NCBI RefSeq assembly: GCF_033958435.1
Contig: NC_134138.1
Coordinates: 30,968,598 to 31,032,597 of the forward strand
DNA length: 64,000 nucleotides
Source: Carettochelys insculpta
Taxonomy: Eukaryota; Chordata; Testudines; Carettochelyidae
Direction: 5' to 3'
The notes under the pieces are model-generated. The model saw nothing but the letters and a program-made list of their open reading frames with translations. It ran no database searches and was not told the DNA's origin. The stretch's first letter is position 1. Each line of letters begins with the position of its first letter. Positions 1 through 12,480 of this stretch are shown in pieces. The position numbers and the translations under genes are program-made.

Positions 1-46
1 CCTGCCAGGCTAGCTTCTCGTGGAAACTTCCCTGCCAGGTCAATTG

Positions 47-145
47 GCAGGTTAGTGGGCATTTATGTGTGGAATTCCATTTATGTGTGGAATAAATTTT
101 CTCACATGCACCATGGCACTTGTGGATGTGAACCACCAATAGAAA
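47..145 (-). repeat. Dispersed repeat fragment, same family as 8656-8765
   Basis: Read on the minus strand, this segment aligns with the plus-strand segment at 8656-8765. Both share a TTTCTAYTGGTGGT start, an A-rich stretch and a TTATTCCACACAT-type block. No terminal repeats or target duplication could be defined, so the class is unknown. The rest of 150-1950 holds no coding region that I can support; it is AT-rich and I see only short chance frames. Confidence 0.45.
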
Positions 146-149
146 CACA

Positions 150-1956
150 TGCAGCCCGCTGTGCGTACCTATGGGGACTCTGCTAATTGGCTGGGCAGCT
201 CCTGAATCTCTCCTGGGTGGCCACCCTAGTGCTCAGCTTACAGGGAACACTGCTGCTAGGTAAGTCAGACTTCTAGTATCTACTGTGCTGACACAGCCCT
301 GCCATGCCAGGATTTCAAGGAATGTCAAAATTTCTCATGAGCCATCGGTGCTGACTCCCTGAGGTCAAGGGGAGTGAGTAGGGTGCTTAACCACTGCTCC
401 CCCCTAGGCTGCGCACTACTACAAACCTTCCCCTATGCTTCACCTCTCCACATCTTCAACCATGTTGCACTCCCTCCGGCCTCTTCATACCCCCCACTTC
501 TCTCACTTCCCCCCATGACTCCTGCACACCTGTGAGCAGCTGATCGCTGGTGGACTGTGCTGTGGGAGTGAGGGGAGCAGCTGGTCTGTGCAGCCCACTT
601 GTAGGCAGGAGGCATGGTTGGTAGAGCTAATCTGCAGGGCTGCTGGTAAGTGCTGAGATCTCAGTATTATTTTACAGTGAGTTCTCCAGCTCCAAAGCAG
701 TCACAGAGTTGGTGCCTATGACCATAAATCCTGAGATCTGTCATGCTCTAGTGTCAACCCAAACCTTCATGGTACATGCCATAAGCAATGGTTGCTACAT
801 AAACTAATGGCTGAAGAATGGTTGCAGGACTAGTCCATGCCCCAAGTTCTGGATCAAAGGCCAGGATTCTACCCTGTTTGCAGGTCCTCCATGCAAAGTT
901 CATTTATTTCCTTCTCACATAGGGGTTGAAGGTGTGCAATTAAAAAGAAAAGTGGTAGCAAGCTTGGTAGAAGAGGCCCGAGAAAGGTTCTAGCAGTGAA
1001 GCAGGGAGAGAATAGCTTAGGAGAGAAAACAGGAAAAATAACTGTGCTTAGTGCTGCAATAGATCGGGCCTGTGAGTCTTTTCCACAGTCACATGACCCA
1101 AGGGATGAGAATTTATGTATAAACAAAGCAAATTGCTTATGAACAAACAGATTTACCATGTGTTTTCTCAGACTGATGAGAATTGAAGGGGTTGGTAATT
1201 CTTGGGAAGATCTTCCCAGATCTTGCCTGTATTGTTTATAAAATTTGTTTCTCATCTAATTTTCCTCTTGTCCTGCTTTATTCATGTTGAGATGATTTCC
1301 TTGATGAAATATTCTTTTTATAAAATCTGACATTTAAAAGTCATTTGAAATTCAGTGTTAATGAAAACAAGAATATAAATCACTCAGAAGTTTGACACCA
1401 ATAATTATTGTATTGAGGTAACTAAATAGACTCAGAGATACGTTAGTATCCTTGTACTAGACTATTGTTTTCATTTAAAACCAATAATTTTATAAGAACA
1501 GAATTGCCAGGGTGTTCAGACAGAACACTAAATGATTCACATACTGGCATACAGCTGTCATTCTTAATTATAACCTATTGACAACTCTCTGTTATCTTTT
1601 CATTTTAAACGTGATATGTATTGTATTTCTGTAATGTTGTACTTGATTGTTACAATAAAGTAGCATTTAAGAGTAAGGATCACAGAAGTTATAATTGGTT
1701 AATCCCTACTAGATGATTTAATTCATCTCCGCTGCCAATTTTGACTTGTACCTCCCGGCGCATACAATGAAGTTAACATTTTTCCAGAAACCAACCACAA
1801 CAGAGATCCACCAAAACTTTCAAGTTTAGTGCTTTTATCTTTAAAAGCACAGAATTAGCCTTTAATGTCTCATTATTTTTAAATAAAATTAAAAAATCAT
1901 CAAATCATCATGTAGTGAGAAAAAACATTTGTGGTGACATTATTTTTTTAAAATGA
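150..1956. other. No gene seen; AT-rich unclassified DNA
   Basis: No frame here has a recognisable domain. A 128-codon minus-strand frame (869-1255) has biased composition and no family resemblance. I see no tandem repeat, RNA gene or element termini. Confidence 0.6.
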
Positions 1957-2571
1957 AGTAAACCCTCGATTTAATGGACTAATGGTTGGAAAGGGTGTCC
2001 GTTAATGCCAAAAGTCTGTTATATCCAAATGGCTATACTTTATGATGATGAACTGACCTTCCCAGCCCATCACTCACTCCTGTCCTCTGCCTCCCAGTCC
2101 CTTGCCCCATTCTTCCCCTCACATCTCCATCTCTCTCTCCCAGTTACCAGGAGAAGAGTGGAATGCCGGCCTGGCTCCTTCCACCTCCTGCAGCTCTCAG
2201 AGCTGCATCTCCTCCAGCCCCCCAGCTCTGAGCCACCTGCACGAAGGTAGATCTTGGCCATCCCCAGCCAGCCAGCGGGCAGCAGCCTCCAACACCATGA
2301 CTGATGCTCAGCACCATTGCAGACAGCAGTGGTCAGGCACTGACATGCTGCATGAACATGGGGCTGAGGAAAGAGAGCTCCTGCACCTCACTGCAGGCCC
2401 CCCAGCTCCTCTGGCCCAGTGGCCCCAGCCACTACCATGGCCCCTCCAGCCACAGCGGCAGCTCTGATGAGCCTCCATCTTTTATTTAGGGGGTGAAAGG
2501 GGGGGGCGGCTCGCAAACAGCGTCTGTTATTTCCAAAGTCTGTAAAAGTCTGTTAAATTGAGGGTTTACTA
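1957..2571. mobile_element. Non-autonomous DNA transposon, Tigger/pogo-like
   Basis: The left end AGTAAACCCTCGATTTAA is matched in inverted orientation at the right end, which reads TTAAATTGAGGGTTTACT on the plus strand. This gives ~20 bp inverted termini around a ~615 bp element. Termini of this CAGTMAACCCTCG type are characteristic of Tigger (pogo/Tc1-mariner) elements, whose target is TA; a TA lies just outside the right end. Second copies of CTGTTA-type motifs sit just inside both ends. The GC-rich interior has open frames on both strands but nothing like a DDE transposase, so the copy is non-autonomous. Family assignment is from the termini only. Confidence 0.6.
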
Positions 2572-4635
2572 TAGGAGTTACTTATCTGTAGCACACCTTT
2601 ATGGCCAAGCTTTACACAAATAAAAGAGCAGGTCATGTTAGGTGTTTATTGAATACTTTAACAACAGCACTGTGCGCAACATTTTTTAGTCCTGTGTGTT
2701 AGACCACAGTTGACATTCGGGGGCGATTCTATTCTCCATTACTCTGGTGTACATCCGCCCTAACTGTGCTGAAGTCAGCAGAAATATGCCAAATTTACTG
2801 GTGTGTATTTGAGATCAAAATGTAGCCCTAATTTCTTTGTTTGAAATAAAACAACCAAAGAGCTAGAGAATATAACATGGAAATATGACATTTGATACAG
2901 GGGTGGTGCCAGAAGCCATTGTGGAATCAGGATCTACACAATGTGTGTTTATACTCATGCTTGTTTTAATCACAACAACAAAATTCTATATGACAGTCAG
3001 TTGATTAAGGTTTTTTACCCCCTTTGTGAATGTTGAAAGCCACATATGTCATAAAATGGAGTAAGAAAACAGAAGAAAGAACATCCTATTCCACAGACTT
3101 TAAGGCATTTTTTTGTGTACTATAGATCATTGAAATCAAGTTTATGATCTATCCTTGCTAAATCCAAACAGCTGAACCCAATTTCACCATATTATGGGGA
3201 CTGGAATCCTCTGTCAGCATCTACCACATTTCAAGACCCTTAATAGTAGTCTTACATGATGGCTTCTCCCTCAGTAAACGTTCTAATACTCTTTCAGAGC
3301 CTCAAGCTAATTGTTACTATATGGCAAACATATGAAACCTCATTCTTTATTTACTAGTTTTATTTGATTGCATTAAGTATACTTAGTCCCTTGTTTGCTA
3401 CTCCAGTTTAATGTAAGTGGCTCTTCTTCACAAAATACTCCTTCAAGCAATTTTGGAGGTCAAACTTGTATTAAAGCATGTCTTCAAAAAGCACAGTTTT
3501 GAAAATCAAGTCTTATTTGAACTGGATTGTTCAGATAATGAATAAGGATAAGGCAACAACAAAAGTTAATGGGTTTAAAGTTCTTTTCCACATATCTATA
3601 TCTATTTCAAAGGGCCATATATGAATTGTATGTAAGTCTTACCATAGCCACTTTCCTGATATTGCTTCCTTGACCCTCACTAGGTATCTGAAAGGGAAGT
3701 TTGGATTTGTCACAGAGGCCTACATCGGGGAGCAACCTACAACACTTTGCATGCAAGGTGAAAGATGGAGGTCTAAGTACTCCCTTACACAGAGTATTCA
3801 GTAGGTGGGTGAATAAGGTGGGCTGGAACTGTGTTATGAATAATTTCCACATGCAGTAGCTCACTAAGATTTGGATCTGGAATGCAAAAGATTGAGCTGG
3901 TTCTTGAGATCTATAACAAATCAAATTCTTCTGTTGTACCCTTCAGTCTGAGGATATTCAGATTCTTGGACATACCTGCTTTGATTAACATGTACAACTT
4001 GTGAACCTGTTGCCAATATCTTATACGTAATGCTGCAAGCTAACAGACTTTGTACAACAGGCAGGTCAGGCAATGACTAGCTCCACGGGATGTGACGTTA
4101 TAATGTTAAAACATTAAATAAATACATTGGAGTCCAATAAAGATTAAAACAGTTCTTTAAATAGCTTCAGATGAAGAACTTAAACAGCTACATCCTTTCA
4201 CAGCTCAACCTTTGTTTGGCTACAAAATAGTAATCCACAATAATATAAATTTCAACATTTTCTCATCCCTGGTAAACATATACAGCACATCAGAATTCAG
4301 CATTCATCCCACAGACACATAGTTTACAAAGCGAACGTATGAATTATGGTCTTGATGCTAATGAATGACTTGCCCAATATATAAGAAAAACGTATTTTTG
4401 TAAAATATTTCTATTGCTTGCAGAAAGATAACAGGAACTCTACCAAGCCTCTTTCATTATACCCTTTTGCTGTTAGATAAATCTATTTTAAGGCAAAAAG
4501 AAGCCATTATGATGGTCAAGTTTGACTGCATATGTAACATGGACCAAGGAACCTCACGCAATAATTGTGCATGAAGTTCTGTTTGAACTATAGCCCATCT
4601 TTTAAAAAAGATGTCCAGTCATGATTGAAAGACTT
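2572..4635. other. No gene seen; unclassified AT-rich DNA
   Basis: No coding potential, tandem repeat or element ends recognised. The longest frame (3607-3924, minus, 105 codons) resembles no family I know. Confidence 0.6.
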
Positions 4636-4988
4636 CAAGGCTGTGTCTACGCTTACCAAAAATTTCAAAATGGCCAAATCAAAGAATACTATGAGGTGCT
4701 GAAATGCATATTCAGTACCTCATTAGCATGCTGCCAGCCACAGAACTTTGAAAGTGCCATGGCTCACTCACCTGTGGCACATCTACACAGAGATCCTTTT
4801 TGAAAGGACCCTGCCAGCCTCAAATCCCCTTATTCCTATCTACTGGGGTCCTTTCGAAAAGGACCTCCATGTAGATGAGCCATGGGCAAGAAAACTGTGA
4901 CACGTCACCAGTGGCATGCTAATAAGGCACTGAATATGCATTTCAGTGCCTCGTTAGTGTTCTTCAATTTGGCCATTAGCATGGCTAT

Positions 4989-7900
4989 CTCAACTCCACC
5001 GTGAAGCCTCTATGAGCTCCATGCCAGTCCCAAGCCTGAATGAAGGAGGAGGGTTGGTCAGATGTGTGTCGATGCACTGACCATCAAATAACGATACGAA
5101 TGAAATCTGATGCCAGTACAGCTAAATTATAAAAGATACCAGCTTGGACATTGCCCGGATAAACAAGATCCGTGATACCAATCGAGTGATCAGGGTTGGG
5201 TCAATAAGTTGGCTACTGAAAGAAAATTGCAACTAACAATTCGGAATAATGGATAATTCAAATAGGAGAGTTGGTCAGGAAACTAAACAAAGCAAGAAGC
5301 AGGAGTTGGATTCCTTCTTAGCAAAACAGCATGAAGAGCATTATTAGGATACAAACCAATGAGTGCAAGAATGAAGGTTTCATGATTCAAAGCAAAACCT
5401 TTCAACATCTCCGTCATTCAGGTGTATGCACCCATGTTGGACAGTACAGAGGAAGAGATTGAGCTGCTCTATAAAGACTTGACAAAGACAGTGGAGGAGA
5501 TACCGAAGAAAGATGTGTTGATCACTGGAGGAGATTGGAATGCAAAAGTTGGAACAGATAATGAAAGTTGGGAGAGAGTCATGGGAAGGTTTGGATATGG
5601 AGAAAGAAACAAACGAGGTAAGAAACTGTTAGAGTTTGCTACAGAGCATGAGATAGTGATTTGCAATGTGAGATTCCAACAAAAGGACTGTAGGAAGTGG
5701 ATGTGGCAATCGAATGACGGGCAGTCCAAGAACATGATAGATATGATTTTGATAAGAAGATGAGGGATAACATCAGTACAGCAGTGCTGTACTTTCCAAT
5801 GAGTGGATATAGACTCAGACCACAGTCTAGTGATCGCAAACATCAAGGTAAAACTCAAAAGAAAATGTGAGACACAGTTTAAGAAAAGAAGAGATGTGGC
5901 AAGGCTATGTGAGGAAGAAACAGGGAATGCATACAGAACAATGCTCGAAGAGAAGATTAAGAATATCGCCACAGAGAAAGACCTATATAAGAGAGTCGCA
6001 GCGATAGCCATCACTATAAAAGAGGCAACTGAGCAGACTGTTCCAGAAGAAGAAAAGATAAATAAGAAGTGGATTACCCAGAAGACAATGAAGTTGGTTC
6101 AAGAGAAAAGAGTGTTGAAGATCAGAAGAGATGTTTCTGAGATGGGAGAACAGCAACATAGGATGAAATGCAATGAGGTAAGGAAAGCAGCCAGAAAGGA
6201 TAAGGAGACATGGTTAGAGGAGAAATGTGAAGATATTGAGAGGCATTATGGCAAATGTAAGACCAGGGAGGTGTATAAGACAATTAGGAATATTAATAGG
6301 AAATGGCAACCGAAGCAGATGGTAATCAAAGATGAGAATGAAGAAGTGCTCATGAACAGGGAGAAGATTGTGCGGCAATGGATAAGATATTGCACTGATC
6401 TGTACAAAACACAGTTGGACCCAAGTGTCTCAGAGAGATTGATTGAAGAATTGAAAGAGATATCTTCCCTGGGCATCGAGAGCAAGACCAATATTTTGAA
6501 GGAGGAAGTAGAAAAAGCAGTGAAACAACTAAAGAACAACAAGAGTCCTGGAAATGATAAGATCATGGGAGAGATGATCAAATATGGTGGAGAAAGCATG
6601 ATTCAGGGACTACGTCGATTATGTAATATAGCATGGAAAGAAGGGAAGGCACCTAAGCAATGGACAAGATCTGTGCTGGTGACGATACCCAAGAAAGGAA
6701 GTACACTGGAGTGCAAGAACTACAGAATGATTGCCCTAACAAGTCATCTAGGTAAGGTGCTGATGATGATACTGACTGAGAGATTAAGATCACAGATAGA
6801 AGAACATATAGCAGATGAGCAAGCAGGGTTCAGAAAAGATAGAAGTACCATATGTCAGATATTGGCATGAAGACTGATAGTGGAGAAAGCTCGACGAAAG
6901 AGCAAAAACATATACACTTGCTTTGTCAATTTTCAAAAGACATTTGACAGTATAGATCAGAAAGTGACTTGGGCGGTGTAGGAGTCATCCGGAGTGGATA
7001 GCAGACTGATACAGTTGTTGAAAGATATCAAAGATAATGCAGAGGCAGCGGTGAGAACATGCAGAGAGTTGGGATGTTGGTTTAAAACAAGTAGAGGAAT
7101 GAGACAAAGAGATCCAATATCGCCAAGTATCTTCATTGCACATCTGGAGAGAGCAATGGACAAGATCAAGGAAGAGGTAGAAGGGATATCTGTGCATGGG
7201 AAAAGAATTAACAACTGGAGGTTCGTGGATGATATAGTTATCATTGAGGAAGATGAGGAGAAGCTAGTGAAAACAGTGCAGGTGTTAAATGAAGAAGGGA
7301 AGCGGTATGGACTGATTATGAACATTGATAAAACAAAAACAATGGTATTTGGAGATAAGGAAGTAGGAAGGAAGATCAGTGTTGATGGTATTGAGCTAGA
7401 AAATGTAGAGAAGTTCACATATCTGGGGAGCATCATAATGTATGATCTAGACTGTAAGAAGGAAATAGCGACTAGAATAGCGAAAGCAAGAGTGAGTTTG
7501 AAGGTGACGGATAAGATCTGGAAAAGCAAAGCAATTAGCTTAATAACGAAGCTGGGCATCTTGAAAATGTGTGTATTCAGCAGCATGTTGTACATATGTG
7601 AGACGGGTGATAATGAAAGATTCGAAAAGAAGAATATTGGCATTCTAAAGGAGTTGTTATAGAAAGATTCTGAGAATAGGATGAATGCAGAAGGTCACTA
7701 ATGAGGAACTATATAGGAAGATACAGCCGAAAGAGAACCTGCTGCAGAAGGTTATAAAACGGAAGCTACAAGTGTTTGGACATATTTGCAGAATGAATGA
7801 CGAACAAAAAGTCAAGACCCTGGTATTTGGCATAATGGATAGTTCTAATAGGAGAGGCAGATGCCACGGAGAATGGATAGATGATATAGTAAATTGGTGC

Positions 7901-8017
7901 GGAGCTAGTTTACAGAAACTAAGCCACTCCGCACTGGACAGGGAAAGATGGAAGGAAATAGTGAGAGAGGCATCAGACACCAATGGGCGGTTATTGATGA
8001 TGATGATGATGATGATG
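4989..8017 (+). mobile_element. Near full-length RTE-clade LINE
   Basis: A ~3.03 kb non-LTR retrotransposon with an APE-type endonuclease followed by a reverse transcriptase in one original frame, ending in an (ATG)n tail. Size, domain order, short trinucleotide tail and the GDWNAKVG endonuclease motif fit the RTE/BovB group. It is flanked by ATGGCTAT at 4981-4988 and 8018-8025; the first bases of the right copy overlap the ATG tail, so at least GGCTAT is secure. It sits inside a palindromic MITE and is therefore the younger insertion. A 5'-truncated relative lies on the minus strand at 18534-18951. Confidence 0.85.
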
Positions 8018-8028
8018 ATGGCTATTTC
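5422..8028 (+). pseudogene. RTE LINE endonuclease/reverse transcriptase, decayed
   Basis: Encodes the LINE machinery that nicks target DNA and reverse-transcribes the element RNA. Open segments in order: 5422-5763 (endonuclease, GDWNAKVG motif, then a Gln-Asn-Met-Ile-Asp core ending near DMILIRR); 5803-6870 (end of endonuclease with the SDH motif, basic linker, RT finger with NNKSPGNDK, IPKKGS and the ADEQAGFRKDRST block); 6994-7662 (RT palm with FVDD as the catalytic metal-binding motif, then the TYLGS block); 7685-8028 (C-terminal tail with FGHICRMNDEQ and an RG-WIDDIVNWCG block). Traces of the endonuclease N-terminus precede 5422 in broken frame. At least three disruptions (near 5764, 6868-6990 and 7663-7685) make it non-functional. 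FVDD instead of the usual F/YADD is a further change at the active site. Confidence 0.85.
7993..8020 (+). repeat. (ATG)n tail of the RTE LINE
   Basis: About eight ATG/TGA trinucleotides at the LINE 3' end, overlapping the start of the right-hand target duplication. Trinucleotide 3' tails are usual for this LINE group. The antisense copy at 18534 has the matching (CAT)n run. Confidence 0.85.
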
Positions 8029-8055
8029 AAAACTTTAGTAAGTGTAGACATAGCC

Positions 8056-8655
8056 CAAGTGATAAAGAATCCACCACAGAGTGTTTCTGACAGAGTAACT
8101 AACATTGTGCAGGGAGGTAGTGTTCCTACCCAGGCAGAAGAGTTCCTTTAGTCAACGTAGGCTGCATCTGTTACATTGATCTATGCTGGAATAGTTACGC
8201 CCACATGGGCTGTGTAGTGTGGACATAGCCTTTGTTTCTATACATAGAGTAAAACATATTTTCAGTTTAAAATGACACTTTTAAGCTTGCATTATTCCAA
8301 GAAAGAACAAAAGTAATCACACCATGAAAGCAGGGAAGGTGGGTGGCTTGTTTGCTACAGACTGCTTGCAATAACCCTCTGTAAGTGGCTCCTGATCTCT
8401 CTGGAAAGGCTGAAGTCTAGGAAAAGTAATGCTGCAATGAACAGAAAAACAAATGATGTCACAGTTTTCCAGCTGTGTGCATACACCAATCCTAATGCTT
8501 GCACACTGCATAGTTGCTGTTTTATTGCCCAATGAAATCTAAAGGACAAGACTTTAAAAAGTACAAAAGCATCAGTCTTCACTGTGACCTGTGCACTTGT
8601 GGGAGAGTCAAATGCTGCCCATCTAATTAGCACAGCACCCCCAGATAGGTTTTTT
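8056..8655. other. No gene seen; possible Harbinger-type terminus at 8216-8230
   Basis: GTGTGGACATAGCC at about 8217-8230 resembles the right terminus of the Harbinger-type families in this window, but no matching left end was found. Open frames on the minus strand at 8317-8633 have no family resemblance and are not called. Confidence 0.35.
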
Positions 8656-8765
8656 CATTTCTACTGGTGGTACACATTTGCACACACCTCAATGCATATA
8701 GAAAAAATATTCCACACATGGATGTAAAAAATCCACACCTGTATGGAAAAGTTTAGAGGGAACAT
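8656..8765 (+). repeat. Dispersed repeat fragment, second copy
   Basis: Plus-strand counterpart of 47-145: TTTCTACTGGTGGTACACAT, then an A-rich tract, ATTCCACACATGGATG and a TTTAGAGGGAACATT-type end. Class unknown; two copies in opposite orientation show it is dispersed. Confidence 0.5.
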
Positions 8766-9427
8766 TTTCCACTGACTCTTAATGAGAGGTCCTGGCTCTC
8801 CTGCCAGCAGAGATAACAGCTAATAAAACAACATGCACTCTGTTATGGCTGTTTGAGTTATATTGCAAGGCAAAGCTGTAATGACGAATGTGAACATTCA
8901 TTTTATATTCTGCTTAGAGCTGCTCTGCGTGTAGCAAGATATGGCCCATAGTAATGCCATCACATCACGTCCCTGCTTCTCAGATTGTATTACTTAAAGG
9001 CTTGATCCTGGGAATTGTCTCATGAAAAAGATTTGTGCAAGTAAGGGCTGTAGGGTGGGGCCCTATCCCTTCAAACATGGTAGGAGACAGTTTGTATGAG
9101 AGATGCCCAGAGACTAAACTTTCTGGAATTAGCTCGCTATAAAACAGCAGCTGGCTGCCACAGTCAGAACCGTGAAATAAGGGATGAGAGAAGCACTGAA
9201 GTGGGGGGCAAGCTACAGCACTGGGAGTCGTCTAACAATCAGTGTGTCTGCAACAATGAGTTTTACGCCACTGAGTCTCTAATTCTCATTCAAGTCAGAG
9301 CTGCATATACTTTCTGCCTGGGAGAGGCCTCCACAGCCATCAAGGCCAGTTCTCTACACACGTACAGTGGTTCCATTAACTTACCTTTCAAAGCGTTAAT
9401 GCTGATTTCTGCCTGAGTACATCTTCT

Positions 9428-9600
9428 GATTGTACCTTGGTGAATCCCCAAGGTAAATTATTCCAATGCCTCATTGACTTCACTTGTAGGAATATTTTTC
9501 CCCTGAAGTCCCTTCTTTTATTATTATTCCAGCTTTTGTGCTCCTATGACTGCCCTGCATAACTCTCTCCTCTCTTTTATTTAATAAACCTCAGTTAGTT
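9428..9600 (-). mobile_element. Possible very old CR1-like 3' fragment
   Basis: On the minus strand the order of motifs (terms resembling the CR1 'value-of-fixed' tail region: AATTTATTCCA-, GAAGTTTTTCC-like and a purine-rich block) recalls the 3' end of CR1 ORF2 as seen in clearer copies at 25140-25300. Similarity is weak. The flanks (8766-9427 and 9601-9790) hold nothing I recognise. Confidence 0.3.
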
Positions 9601-9862
9601 TTGATTAACAATTACTCTGAAACTCTACTGCTTCTCCTCTATGCTTCTGATCCTTTCAGTGGGTTGTTGGAGGGGGAAAGATGTCACAGAGTTTGAGGAA
9701 TTTGAAATATATCACTCCAGCCTCACTGTCAGGGAGGACATGGGATAGACCTTCCAGTTTGGAGGGCAGCCACTCAGATGCTCTAATCCAGGGATATGTC
9801 TAGACTGCAGGGTTTTGTTGACAAAACCCAGGGAGTATCCAGAGGCAAAGCACATTCTGTAA

Positions 9863-11136
9863 GGCTGCAACTATGCTACGAGATAAATTTGAATTTATTT
9901 ATACTGATTTTTCTAATTTTGGAATTTATACGTTCGATTTTGACTATCCTCACTTCACACCTTGCTCCCCACAAAGTCGAGTCATTGCTGCCACACACAC
10001 ATTGGCTAACATCAACTGTTGCAGTAGTGCCTTGTGGGAAGCTATCCCACAGTTCCTTTATCCCTGTAGCATTGTGGGTAGGCTCGCTGGTCTTGACGTC
10101 ATCTTTCCCCATTTCATTTTCATCATTCCCCTCCCGATACCTGAAAATATGTTGATCCATTGGAAATAATGCAGAAGATATCCAAAATTACAAGGAAGAA
10201 TTTTTGGTTTCCCACACATTACATTGCCAACATGGGTTCATTGACTGTATTCTCGACTGGTCATCCATCACACCTTCCATCATCTCAGAAAAAAGAAGTG
10301 TTGGCTTTCCCCCAGCGGCAGCAAGCCCAGGTATGGGCGAGGGGCGGGGGTGTCACTGGATGACCAGTTGAGCTGTTCCTTCCCCATGGCAGCAGCAAAG
10401 CCCTCACTTTCCCATGTGACTGGCAGCATTGCCAGCACTGAATGGCAGGCACATCCTTTTACTGGGTTGGTTTGGGGGTTACCCAGATAATGTGCCTAAG
10501 TGTGGGAAAAGCCTAGACTGTGTGGTGCATGTGGGGGAGGGAAGGGGGTTCGCACACAAATGTAAACCACTGAGAAGAACTTTCTCGGTGTGTTATGCGA
10601 GCACAACCCCCAGCACAGCCTTTCTGACATGTGGTACAGTGGGGAAGGGGCTGCCGCCAGGCAGCTCATAAAAAAAAGTGTACAGACAGTTGTGAACTCC
10701 TTGCAGGGGCTATTTGAATGAGTAGATGCACCCACCCGCTAACAGCATAGAAAGAAGGAAACCATTTCTCAGGTTGTCATGAATGAACATGAGCCCACAG
10801 CTAAAGGTTCGCTGCTCCTGTTTGGAAAATCAGGCTCTTCCTGTTACTGGAGAGCAGTGGCCAGAGAGTAGCAATGAGAGAGGCATTGTGGGTTACATAC
10901 GGGACACCTCTGGAGGCTAATAAATTTGAATTTAAGACATGGCATTTCCACACTGGCTTTTTATCTAACTTCTGAATTTGAGCTTAACGTTATACCTGAC
11001 AGGTAATTGCGATTTTGTAATCTTGAGATTAGTGCACACAAAATTGAGCTAATGGTCTTTAGAGTGAAGATGGTCACATGGTAAAATCGAGCTAACTGAT
11101 TTAAATTCGAATTTATCTTGTAGTGTTGACACAGCC
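9863..11136. mobile_element. 1.27-kb non-autonomous Harbinger-type element
   Basis: Inverted termini: the left end GGCTGCAACTATGCTACGAG pairs with the right end, whose reverse complement begins GGCTGTGTCAACACTACAAG. Both continue into GATAAATT-GAATTTA. The TSD is TAA, at 9860-9862 and 11137-11139. The interior contains the palindrome TGTGGGAAGCTATCCCACA at about 10033-10051 and a GC-richer middle with no transposase domain. The 3-bp TAA target fits PIF-Harbinger. It is nested in the element at 9792. Confidence 0.75.
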
Positions 11137-11529
11137 TAAGTCGACAGAACAGGGCAGTTTTGTTGACAGCCAAACTCTGCGTGCCATGAGGAAGAATGTC
11201 TCTGTCAAGCGAGATTTGTGGAGAAAAGGTGGGTCTGGACATTGCGGGGGGCCTTCTGCTGACAGCAAAGGAATCTGGGACACCATGCAGGTGTGCTGGT
11301 GGACACTCTCTCCACAGCAATAAGTGCTCTGTGGTTCCTGCCTCAGGCCCTTCTTAAAGTCCCAGGGAGCTCAAGGAACCCTGAGACGGGAAGCTGAGAA
11401 AGCAGGAGCAGTCAAGGTACACACTGCAGTCCCTCACTCTCTCACAGCTACACCTTTTCCAGAGCTGCAACGTGAGTGAGCAGCAGGCAGCCCGAGACCC
11501 GGACGGCCCCTCAAGAGAGCAACCTCAGG

Positions 11530-11730
11530 GGGAAGAATGGGGCAGAGATACAGGCCTCCCGAATCTCTGGGCTGAGAAGGAGTTGCTGAAAGACCCCAAG
11601 ACTTGCCATAGGGAATGCGGATATTTACAGCCATACGGGTGATGCCCTCACTCAGTGTGGCTACTACCACCACTGCATCCTGCAGCAAATGAGGGACTAA
11701 GTTAAAGAGCTGCAGCAGAGGTATGTAAGG
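11530..11730 (+). pseudogene. Myb/SANT-like Harbinger accessory protein remnant
   Basis: A broken frame reads a short stretch (LPNLWAEKELLKDPKT) that lines up with the Trp-rich start of the Myb-like domains at 19627-19680 and in the gene at 30561-31175. Stops follow within ~20 codons. In PIF-Harbinger transposons the second gene encodes a Myb/SANT DNA-binding protein that helps the transposase bind the termini. This copy is plainly dead, and only this short block is recognisable. Confidence 0.5.
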
Positions 11731-12480
11731 GACTCTCAGAGGCAGACCCTCCCATCCTGCCCTTACTATTCAGAGCTCCACTGCATCCTGAGGGGAGGGA
11801 ACATTTGACCTCTAGGCTAAGCCTGGACTTCAGGTCCCCAGGTAGAACAGAAGCCCAAGGAGGAGGAGGTCCAACCACCAGTGGGCCATCCCCTGCAGGA
11901 GCCATACTCTAAATTGAGCAGCTTGATGATTGCCCTGGACCCTGTCCCCAGCAGCCAGGTCACCTCCTGGGCCTCCTCCGAGCTCAGAGAAGGTCTCTCT
12001 GGTGCATGTCCCATGTGTCACACACCTCAAGGCATTGAAGATGAGTGCAAATGGGGCAGGGTCTGGCTCAGGTGGGACATCAAGCTGCAGTCTCAGCTTG
12101 TGGAACCACATGCAGTGGTAGTGTGTGCCACCTTCAATGGGCAGACAGCCCCAGGTCATGCCACACAGGAGGCCAGACAAGTGTAATGTCCCGGGATGTT
12201 GGGGGCAGGCTCCCAGCACCTGTCACAGCTGGAAGTGGGCTAGGCACCTGGGCTCCAGCCTGATCCTAAACACCTATCTTTTATTTTCTACAGGGGTAAA
12301 CAGACAGTACTTGGGAGGGCAATAGTCACGTTCCTCTGTCTTAAAAAGGATAAGACTGTACATTATGTGTTAAACAAAAAAACTATTTATTTATTACATT
12401 ATATTATTGCATAGATAGGGGTTCAGTAGATATCTCTGGTGTTTTGTTGAATTTGTCCTTTGTTAGTCACTTCTTGCATT

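Larger units (their letters stand above)
4639..8055. mobile_element. Palindromic Harbinger-type MITE, interrupted by RTE LINE
   Basis: The left part (4639-4988) begins GGCTGTGTCTACGCTTACC and holds long inverted arms with a central fold of the TCCTTTCGAAAAGGACC type. The right terminus lies ~3 kb away at 8019-8055, whose reverse complement starts GGCTATGTCTACACTTACT, and the two ends pair. The 3-bp target duplication CAA is present at 4636-4638 and 8056-8058. The intervening 4989-8017 is the RTE insertion, flanked by its own duplication. It belongs to the same family as 14069-14522, 55256-55462, 55995-56253 and 56509-56946. The 3-bp targets suggest mobilisation by a PIF-Harbinger transposase (inference). 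Confidence 0.75.
9792..12480 (+). mobile_element. Degenerate Harbinger-type element with Myb-like remnant
   Basis: The left end (ATATGTCTAGACTGCAG followed by the palindromic GTTTTGTTGACAAAAC) resembles the ends of the elements at 19072 and 38308. After the nested element 9863-11136 the same kind of sequence resumes (TTTTGTTGACAGCC, 11157-11172) and leads into a Myb-like gene remnant and AT-rich trailer. No right terminus was found, so the right limit is approximate. Confidence 0.45.

Noticed and set aside
2102..2467. 121-codon plus frame inside the Tigger-like element
   Set aside because: Low-complexity Ser/Pro-rich, no domain, and opposite-strand frames are equally open.
5469..6014. 181-codon minus frame
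   Set aside because: Antisense shadow of the RTE endonuclease/RT.
8317..8633. Overlapping 71- and 92-codon minus frames as a small gene
   Set aside because: No domain, no supporting context, and the length is expected by chance.
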